From the NCBI GenBank assembly GCA_030760725.1, contig JASWHV010000008.1, positions 57,139,671-57,203,670 of the forward strand: a stretch of 64,000 nucleotides of DNA, written 5' to 3'. The position numbers and the translations under genes were made by a program. This document shows, piece by piece, positions 57,301-64,000 of the stretch. Within the stretch, counting starts at the first letter, position 1, and the number at the start of each line of letters is the position of its first letter. Origin of the DNA: Neostapfia colusana. Lineage: Eukaryota; Streptophyta; Magnoliopsida; Poales; Poaceae. The notes beneath the pieces are model-generated. The model was not told the DNA's origin. It saw only the letters and a program-made list of their open reading frames with translations, and ran no database searches.

Positions 57301-57404
57301 CGGACTGGCGTGTCTAACACCATGGAAGCGGACGGTGAAATGGAGAATGTAAGTGAACCGTCCGTGTCCGAGTCTCTAGGACAGCGCCATGGTATTGCAG
57401 CCAT
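54372..57404 (-). CDS. gypsy-2 RT-RNase H-integrase-chromodomain polyprotein part
   Basis: The open frame is 1,010 codons with no stop. RT spans about residues 95-290, with LCVDYRPLN at 138-146 and the catalytic VFIDD at 237-241. RNase H follows, with acidic residues D387 (YCDASG), E424 and D449 (YTDH). Integrase has an HHCC zinc site at H592, H599, C629 and C632, and a DDE core at D662, D723 and E759, with 35 residues between the last two. The C-terminus has a chromodomain-like stretch (KILWSNHTAEEATWESEE, about 978-995), which marks the Tekay/Del lineage. The first 40 codons overlap the gag-protease frame and read the same DNA in another frame, so the apparent ATG start is probably not the true start. 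It acts in reverse transcription in particles and in nuclear integration. Confidence 0.95.
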   Translation of the reverse strand: MAAIPWRCPRDSDTDGSLTFSISPSASMVLDTPVREVLAINNAEVLKLEDIPVVREYPDVFPDDLPGMPPERDVEFKIELAPGTTPISRRPYKMAPNELAELKEQLNDLLSKGFIRPSSSPWGCSALFVKKKDETLRLCVDYRPLNAVTIKNKYPLPRIDILFYQLVGASVFSKMDLRSGYHQIKIRAEDIPKTAFSTRYGIYEYLVMSFGLTNAPAHFMYLMNSVFMPELDKFVVVFIDDILVYSKTEAEHAEHLRIVLQRLRDHKLYAKFSKCEFWISQVPFLGHIISAEGIAVDPSKIEQVLKWKAPTSVHEVRSFLRLAGYYRRFIPSFSKLAKPMTELLKKGTKYVWNTACEGAFRTLVKHLTTAPVLAQPDTTKPFDVYCDASGIGLGCVLMQEGRVVAYGSRQLRNHEQHYPTHDLELAAVVLALKMWRHYLLGNLVHLYTDHKSLKYIFTQKELNMRQRRWLELIKDYEIEIHYHPGKANVVADALSRKSHVHHLNITPVEEEEPSLYLVPYGSLYNLALIPTIREDIIAAQKTDKGMAHLRRRIDNGEIKCFRKDGEGTLWFNDRIVVPRDMELRKKILDEAHLSKYSIHPGSNKMYQDLKKKFWWTRMKREVAKYVSECDTCRRVKADHMKKSGLLQPLKIPAWKWEDVSMDFIVGLPLTDNKHDSIWVIVDRLTKTAHFIPVITRYNAGKYAELYIAKILCLYGVPKTIVSDRGALFVSRFWEQLHAALGTKLIRSSAYHPQTDSQTERVNQVLEDMLRACAIHHGRNWDDHLPLAEFSYNNGYQASIKMALYEALYGRKCRTPLNWCESGERVTFGVDVVNDAEERVRTIQANLKAAQSRQKSYADKRRRPLHFDVGEHVYLRVSPMKGVHRFGVKGKLAPRFIGPYAITEKCGPAVYRLELPASLAGVHDIFHISQLRKCLKHTTTVPTEDIGKLKPDLTYDEYPVGILDEKARTTRSRTLWFYKILWSNHTAEEATWESEEFLRSNYPEFMASQHG

Positions 57405-58903
57405 GACATCCCTAAGATTGCATCAATCTTCTGCCCCATAAGAATTATCAAGGTGGTGGGATATAGTTTCCCACCTAAGCACAGAGGTGCCTTTGGAATC
57501 ATCATATTAGCTGAAATCTTCCCTCCCGGTGAGCATATCATATAAGTGCAGTCGGTTGGGAAGACTTGCAATTGATGTTTAGCCACATAGGATGCACTTA
57601 TAAAGCTGTGGGTTGCACCAGAATCAAATAATATGACGATGGCTTGATTGTTGAGAGTGAACGTACCCGCCAGCACGTTGTCTCCCTCGGGGGCGTCCTC
57701 ATTGTCGAGGTTGCGAACACCCCCAGTCCGCTGACCAACCTTCTTCACCGGAGGTCGGCCTCGAGCACCGCCCTGGAACTGGGCTTGCCCGCTGCTCTGC
57801 TGCCCCTGGGGACAGTCCTTCGCAAAGTGGCCCGCCTGGCCACACGTGAAGCAGGTGAAACGGGGCGGTCCCCCGCTGATCGGTGGATGGAAACCTGGGG
57901 CGCGTTGTGGCGGTGGAAACGCCCGGGGTACCGTCTGCTGCTGCTGCTGTCTTGGTGGTGGCATCGGCGGACAGAACGGAGGTGCCTGAAAGGGACGTCC
58001 CCCGAACCGTTGCGGTCGCGCCGGTGGTTGCCACTGCTGCCCGGATGGTGTCCGATACACCATACGGTACTTCTGGGGAGCGCCACTCCCACCGCTGCTA
58101 GGTGGAGCGCTACGCTTCCTCTGCTCAGCTGCTAACTCCCGCTGAGCGTCCTCTTGCATGATGGCGGCATTGACTAGATCGTTGAATGTGCCGCGGTTCC
58201 ATTGTACGAGGTGGGTCTTCATTTCGGGATGTAACCCCCGATAGAAGTGCTCCCTCTTCTTCTCCTCCGTGGAGATGTAGTCTGACGCATACTGCGCCAG
58301 ATGGTTGAAGGCATGGGAGTAGTCGTGGGCACTCCTCCCGCCCTGCCTCAGTTCCAAAAATTCTTGGAACTTTCTCTTCATTATTCCGGGAGGGATGTGA
58401 TAGGCGCGGAACGCCTCCCGGAACTCTTGCCATTCCACGGCATGGCCAGCCGGACGTGAGGCGACATAATTCGCCCACCACGCACCAGCGGCACCGTGGA
58501 GCTTCTGTGCTGCGAACAGCGTCTTATGCCGCTCCGTACACTGGAGCAGCCCGAACTTGGACTCGATAGTCCGCAGCCAGTTGTCCGCCTCCAGTGGTTC
58601 TTCAGCTTCGGTGAACACTGGAGGGTGCGTACTCATGAAATCCGAGTACGACACTTCGCGGGGCTCACGAGGCCCTCGCTCTTGACGTCCTCCCGCCTGG
58701 GACGTATTCTGCACGATCGTGCGGAGCAGGTCGGTCTGCTCCTCACGACCTCCCACCAATGCCGCTATCACATCCGCTAGAGTAAGCGGAGGCGGCGGTG
58801 GTGGCTGCTGCTGCGGGGTGCTGTCGTAGGCCGGTGGCTGGGAGTCATCGCCTCCACCCTGGCTAGAGCCACCAACCTCGTGCGTGGTCCTAGTACGAAC
58901 CAT
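57314..58903 (-). CDS. gypsy-2 gag-protease
   Basis: I chose MVRTRTTHEVGG as the start because the longer upstream extension lacks gag character. Gag has the retrotransposon-gag domain at about residues 90-200 (EPLEADNWLRTIESKFG, HIPPGIMKRKFQEF), a proline/glutamine-rich linker, and a zinc knuckle CFTCGQAGHFAKDC (CX2CX4HX4C). Protease follows with the intact catalytic LFDSGATHSFI and ends near ILGMSWLQYHGAVLE. The frame then meets a stop after a short tail. RT continues in another frame that overlaps by 91 bases. Related elements usually encode gag-pol as one ORF, so this may be a one-base mutation, a recoding site or a sequence error. Confidence 0.93.
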   Translation of the reverse strand: MVRTRTTHEVGGSSQGGGDDSQPPAYDSTPQQQPPPPPPLTLADVIAALVGGREEQTDLLRTIVQNTSQAGGRQERGPREPREVSYSDFMSTHPPVFTEAEEPLEADNWLRTIESKFGLLQCTERHKTLFAAQKLHGAAGAWWANYVASRPAGHAVEWQEFREAFRAYHIPPGIMKRKFQEFLELRQGGRSAHDYSHAFNHLAQYASDYISTEEKKREHFYRGLHPEMKTHLVQWNRGTFNDLVNAAIMQEDAQRELAAEQRKRSAPPSSGGSGAPQKYRMVYRTPSGQQWQPPARPQRFGGRPFQAPPFCPPMPPPRQQQQQTVPRAFPPPQRAPGFHPPISGGPPRFTCFTCGQAGHFAKDCPQGQQSSGQAQFQGGARGRPPVKKVGQRTGGVRNLDNEDAPEGDNVLAGTFTLNNQAIVILFDSGATHSFISASYVAKHQLQVFPTDCTYMICSPGGKISANMMIPKAPLCLGGKLYPTTLIILMGQKIDAILGMSWLQYHGAVLETRTRTVHLHSPFHRPLPWC

Positions 58904-60730
58904 CTGCAACCATACGACATTAAACATCAGTCCCGCAACATTTTGCATGCAGTCCAATAGAACTGGGCGTAAAAACATTATGACAACCAAACATGCGAAA
59001 TATCTCGTAAGTAGATGCTGTAATAACTTTGCACAAGCTACACCATTACCAGACCAAACACAAGTTAGTTTAATCCAAATTGATGAACCTCCCCTTTGGA
59101 AGCTCAACATAACTAGGTTTGGTCACTACGAGACATTATTCTTGCGTTGCCATCACGTATAACACCCTTAGGGTACAACACACTTTTCAATGAGTTCAAC
59201 TGTCATTCTTCTGTCAGAATGACCAGTTGCTACCTATTCCAAGTTTTGATCTGGTTCTGTGCATTTTCATGACTCAAGTTGAATACCAAAGTTCAAGTTA
59301 ACTTCAGTATCTTTCCAACGAGTACTAATTTGCCCCCAGATCAGCTTTGATTAAAAAGTTATGTTAATTCAAAGTTAGCAGAATTTCTGGAAGGATTTTA
59401 ACAGCACCTCCCTTGGAAATGGCCGTTTCCAACCCTGATTTCCACTAAATTCTGTGCTGAAATTTCAGGAACTTTGAATTGCAAAGATGTCGCACATCTT
59501 CTACTCTTTCTAAGGATGTATTATATGCCAAATTTAGATTTTTCTACTGGGAGTTATGTTTGAAAAACAGATCAGTTCAGAGGAGGTTTTACTCTGCCCT
59601 GGTTCTGGACAGTTTACATTCCTCTGGGATTTCAGCCATCTTAAGGCGAGTTTCAGCTCTGGAAGTCTACAACAAGGTTGTAGAGTACTTGAATACCTTT
59701 CCAGAGCTATGTAGCACACCTCCCTGGGCTAAAAGACCTGTGAGTTATGCCCTGTTGAAGATCAGCAAACATGCTGCCCAAAACAGAGCACTCTGCTTTT
59801 CAGTCTTTTGGAACTACCATCATCACTATCCCAATCTTATACCCAACCAGGGTCCTAACTGTTGAACCTATAGATTTTAATTCTTCGTTTTCATTATACT
59901 CATGCATATGCCTACAATATCTCGGTACTACGTTCCTCACAAAAGAAAATCCTAACCGGATCATACCGGCATATACGTCTCGAGTGTGGCACTAACGGTC
60001 TCTCGCACACGTTTTCTACACGGATACAATACGTGGTTAGTACCTGCAGAAGACCACACAATGATGGTGCACTCAAAGTTTGTTCATTTCAGGCAGTTCC
60101 ATATTTAAAAGTAAATACAAACGCCCGTATCATTGTCATACGGCCGTCCTTGAGCTAAGTCACGTCTCAAGGCACGTGATCGTGTTTCAACACCACACGA
60201 CGGGGAACTCGAGTATGTCATGAACGGGTCGTCACGGTTGGGAATGTTATCAACCCAACAGATACCACCTACTGTCCTGCAGGGCACGCCGATGGCAAGC
60301 GCTGCGTATGTCCTCCTGGGCTATTTCCAGACGAACACACTCTCGCGTTACAGATCACGCGATGGGGTCTCCACTTACTTGCCTAATGCACGCTAGGGAT
60401 CAGCGTTTCATATGAACTCAGGGACATGAAGAGTCCAAGAGGTTCATATTGACATCTCACACCAAGCTGTGAGATCAATCCCTGAACCACGTTCCTCGTC
60501 AGGGAGAACTAACCAAAATTGAACCGCTTTCTGTGGCGTTCCTTACCATACTTACCAGAGCTTAGGTGCGTCGTTACATAATTGAAATTCAGAATTATAA
60601 CACATAAGTTAGTCTTTGCCACTTTAAGTAACTATGCTAATATAGTCCTTACTTGGGCAACTACCGAATCCTCACCGTATACCTAAGTTTTTCCCATAAT
60701 GCAGTCCTTTAGTACTGTGCTATCCCCACT
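58904..60730 (-). other. gypsy-2 leader between primer site and gag
   Basis: About 1.8 kb without a supported ORF on the element strand. Gypsy-1 has an extra ORF in the comparable place; I do not see its counterpart here. Confidence 0.7.
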
Positions 60731-60745
60731 GCAGCTCTGATACCA
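60731..60745 (-). promoter_or_regulatory. Primer binding site of gypsy-2 (initiator tRNA-Met)
   Basis: In sense orientation it reads TGGTATCAGAGCTGC, three bases after the 5' LTR end. Confidence 0.92.
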
Positions 60746-60748
60746 GGC

Positions 60749-63700
60749 TGTGGCGGACCGGAATCCGCTCATCCAGGATCGCAGAGGGTGGTGCCGCGCG
60801 ATGCGACACCCGACAGCACACGTCATAAGAACACAATATATTACATGGGAAAAACAGCTGAAACTGTACAAACAGGTACAAACTTCAGTTACAACTATTG
60901 TTCTATTACACAGCGGAAGACTACACTATACAACTCACGCCCGCCTATTTAGCAAAAGTCGGTCGCCCAGCCCTAGGGCAACCCACACTAGCTGCACGTC
61001 TCAGCTCAGCGCGGCGTGTACGGCTCCCACTCAGCCGTGGTCCACGACGGAGGGTAACCCTCGCCGGTGGACTCGTACTCCGAGTCCGTGGGTGGCTCCT
61101 CACCTGAAAAACACTTAAGCAGCAACCGTGAGCACGAAGGCTCAGCAAGGCTTAACCGACTCACCTAAGCATGAAACTCTACATGAGGTGTACAATGGAC
61201 ATAGGATAGTAACATTTCAGCAAAACGACACGCCTACAAGTTCATCCTTAGTTCATCTTTTAGCAACAAGTTAACAGTTCATGAAATCTGAAATTTAGTA
61301 AGCAGTATTTGGTGGCACACATGTAGCAATACAATTATATCAATCAGCATCATTGAATCAACATATTTCATCCATTAGTCTACGTTACGACGCAGTGAAC
61401 AAGCGGTACTCGTCACCGCGAGGGACGGCGAATCGACTCGATATACACCTGCAGGGAAACCCAAAGAGCACGTCACGTACGCCCACCCATGGAGCTGCAC
61501 AGCACGCTCACTCGATGTCGTACGGGACAACCTTTCACCCAACAGCCCAAACGTCGAACCGGTCGCACCGAAACGAGCAGGAGGTTCCCCACACGGAGCA
61601 TCTCTCTATGCCCGTTGGCAGATTTCCACCTTGCTGCCCTCAACCTACACCTATAAATCGGTGTGCTATGCCTCGACGCCCGGAGGTTTAGGCTACATCG
61701 GTTTATCGGGGCCCATATATCCGATATGCCTTCGGTACGTTCAATACTTGTTCAGCAGGGCCGCACACGGATCGGTCCTCAATCGACACGGACAGGGCTG
61801 CGCCCACAAGACTCTCTCTTGCTGCGCCCTAGCCCCTGCCTAGTCTCATTTTCATTACTAAAGTGATCTCACATCACTCAACCGAACCCGTGTGTCCCCA
61901 GCCTATCTCGCGAGTAGATTCCAACTACTCGACTTGTACCGAAGTCCTATGACTCATTAAGCATAGCCTGTCTACTCGAGGTCCTTGACACTACCCTCAC
62001 TCTTTTAGGAAACTTTGGTTATGCAAGTGGGGTTTCAGTCATTCTATACCTAATGCACATACATACTTCATATGACACATGTAAACAAAGTAAAGCTTTT
62101 AAAAAGGGTTAATGCAAACCGGGGCTTGCCTTGTTGCTGCTGGTCAGGAGTTAGTTCTTCGTCCGGAAGGAGGAAGTCCAGCACTTCCGGAGTCTCTTCT
62201 TCAACGGCTACACGTTAATGAAATACTACATGTTAATTTAGATGCAAATGTGAGTTTTAGAGTAAGACTTCTACTATTAGTTCTAATAACCAGCCTCTAT
62301 CACCTGGAACTTTGTTTAAGAATTTAAAGATGAACTGGTGTTGGTGGTTTGGCTTGGACTTAATCACATGGTTAAATGCTAAGTGGTTTTCCCCCTTTTC
62401 CATATTAATCCCTTAATTGGTTAAACAGGACAGGGGTGGTCTAGAGCTCCAATGGAGCTGAGAATTTTTGTGTGAGTTCCTTGTCACAAGAGAACTCCCT
62501 GGACCAAACATTAGCACTTTTCATGGAGTGGTTTGCTCAGAATAATTCTCTTGGCAAATCAGCAAGGAAGAATTTATTCTGAGGTAATACCCCTGTTCAT
62601 GCTCAACTTAATGAACTACAATTTCAATTATAGCTCATAGAGTTTGCATAAATTTTCCTAACATTTTTGGGGTTAAGACTTGCCCAGAACTGAATTTCCA
62701 AGTTTTGGAAATTCTTTGAAAATGTTTCTGTATTCAAATGAATACAGCACCATCCAATTTGAATTGCTCTGACCAAATCAACTCCAAATGGTCTAAAACT
62801 TTTACAGGGGTTTACTAATGTCTTAAAGAACATTCTGGCAAAATTTGGGGATTTTTGGATGAACCAAACTCCCTCTAAAATTCTTTTGCTGAAAAGCTTT
62901 AAAGAATTTTCCAGAATTAATTAATGGGTTTCATACAAATTGGGTTGTACATCTGGACAGAGCTAGGCAAGAGGAATCCAACCCAATTTGAATCACTAAA
63001 TTTGGAGCTTCCTAGCCAAGGTTATGGATTTCTAAAGTTTGAGCTAATCCCTGAATTATTTTCCTACAAAAATTCCCCTCCCGCGCTAAACCAGAGGCTG
63101 ACAGCGGGGCCCACCCGTTTAAATTGAACTAACAACGCGCTCGCGCGCGATTAACACAGGGGCTGACAGGTGGGGCCGCGCCCTTCGTCTACCTCCCGAC
63201 GTCGCCACCCCGAGCCGCCGGAGCTCCGGCGAGGTCAGCGTTCCCGGCGATCTAGCTCACCGGAGCCGACGAGACTCGCCGCCCCCACGTAATCTCGTGT
63301 GCTGAACCCGCTGGACACCATGTCGCCGCCGGCTAACCGCCATAGCTCGCCGGCGACGAGCCCTATGCCTCTGTGCTACCTCGGCAATGTGTTCCCGCCC
63401 TTCTGACCGTTTTCTTCGTGCGCTAATCGCGTCGCCACACTCAGGGAAACCGCGGGAAACTCGGCATGAGCTCTGTTGGGCCCTAAACGGCCGGCAACCC
63501 AGACCTCACCGGCGACCCCCTCCTCCGCCATACTGTCCTAGGGTGAACTTAGGGTTCCGGCGGTGATTTCCTTCCGGTTTTCGATCGAGAAGGGTCGCCA
63601 GAACCTCTAGATGCTCTCTCACAGCTCCGTTCGGCCTCCCACCCACTAAGCTTCCCGAATTTCTGCTAAACCTAATCGGGTCCCGAAAGGAGCTACTCGT

Positions 63701-64000
63701 CCTAAACTGAGAAATTCTCCGCGCACAAAGGTCGAACCTTGGAACGGTTTGCGCGGTGGTCTTGAGGACGAGCTAGCGCTTCACTTTCCTATGGAGGTCG
63801 AAGCCGGAAGATGATCACAGCTGGGGTGGCACACGATCGGAGCTCGGGCGACTAGGCTGCTGGTTACAGAACTCGCGAAAATCAGTAACTCGCCGGCGGT
63901 CTCGGGCCTTTTATAGGCCCCTGAGGCCAGTGGAGAGCGCGACACCTGCTGTGCCACCTCCTCTGCCGAAGCAGGAGCTGGCCGGCCGAGGTGGTCGGTC
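60749..64000 (-). repeat. gypsy-2 5' LTR, visible 3,252 bp
   Basis: This repeats 50349-53600 with an exact 10,400-base offset throughout. The outer 705 bases, including the LTR start and target duplication, lie beyond the window. Confidence 0.95.

Larger units (their letters stand above)
50349..64000 (-). mobile_element. gypsy-2: near-intact Tekay/Del-type Ty3-gypsy element (runs past window end)
   Basis: On the minus strand the order is 5' LTR (60749 to beyond 64000), primer site, leader, gag-protease, RT-RNase H-integrase-chromodomain, polypurine tract and 3' LTR (50349-54305). From the LTR offset of 10,400 bases the element should end at 64705. The visible LTR parts show no net indel. It is the youngest element in the window and the last one inserted at this nest. 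Confidence 0.95.

Overview
The window is a block of nested transposable elements from a plant nuclear genome, most likely a grass. The evidence is three En/Spm-CACTA transposons with two-gene (TNPD/TNPA-like) layouts, Tekay/Del-type Ty3-gypsy elements with LTRs of about 3.6-4 kb, copia remnants, an L1-type LINE and an Au-type SINE. I see no intact host gene, rRNA, true tRNA, CRISPR array or bacterial feature. Species cannot be fixed from the sequence. Element names used here (CACTA-1/2/3, gypsy-1/2, LTR-H, LTR-J, copia-1/2) are local labels.

Layout. 1-2086: right part of a minus-strand CACTA (CACTA-1). 2087-3320: terminal piece of a second CACTA, inserted into an antisense gypsy LTR (LTR-H copy 1, 3321-5443). 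That LTR also carries the left end of a CACTA-3-like element (5444-5782), into which gypsy-1 inserted (5783-12756, truncated inside reverse transcriptase). LTR-H copy 1 resumes at 12757-13302. Then come a duplicated flank with a small open fragment, a LINE 3' end and a degenerate copia (13976 to about 17960). 18955-41831: LTR-H copy 2, split by two complete CACTA elements, CACTA-3 (21195-30813) and CACTA-2 (31664-41285), each with a TAT target-site duplication. CACTA-3 contains a copia solo LTR (TSD GTTAG) and an intronic SINE (17-bp TSD). 41832-44300: the second copy of the flank, with a TAA-flanked MITE-like insertion, the LINE and a SINE remnant. 46540-64000: a four-level nest of antisense copia-2, LTR-H copy 3, LTR-J with a G-box tandem array, and gypsy-2.

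Gypsy-2 (minus strand, from 50349 past the window end) is the only near-intact autonomous retroelement. It has gag, protease, RT, RNase H, integrase and a chromodomain-like tail, and its LTR copies differ at about 22 of 3,252 visible positions by eye. One frame change separates gag-protease from RT-integrase. The CACTA transposase genes are all interrupted by stops or frameshifts.

The most interesting signal is a long imperfect hairpin of about 190 bp. It lies 84-136 bp upstream of the TNPD start in all three CACTA elements, is preceded by a short palindrome and a pyrimidine-rich tract, and shows covariation between its arms, although the subterminal repeats of these elements differ. It could be a CACTA-borne small-RNA precursor or a structured leader. 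A second theme is that the two LTR-H copies act as empty-site controls for each other, so the order of insertion, duplication and deletion can be read directly.
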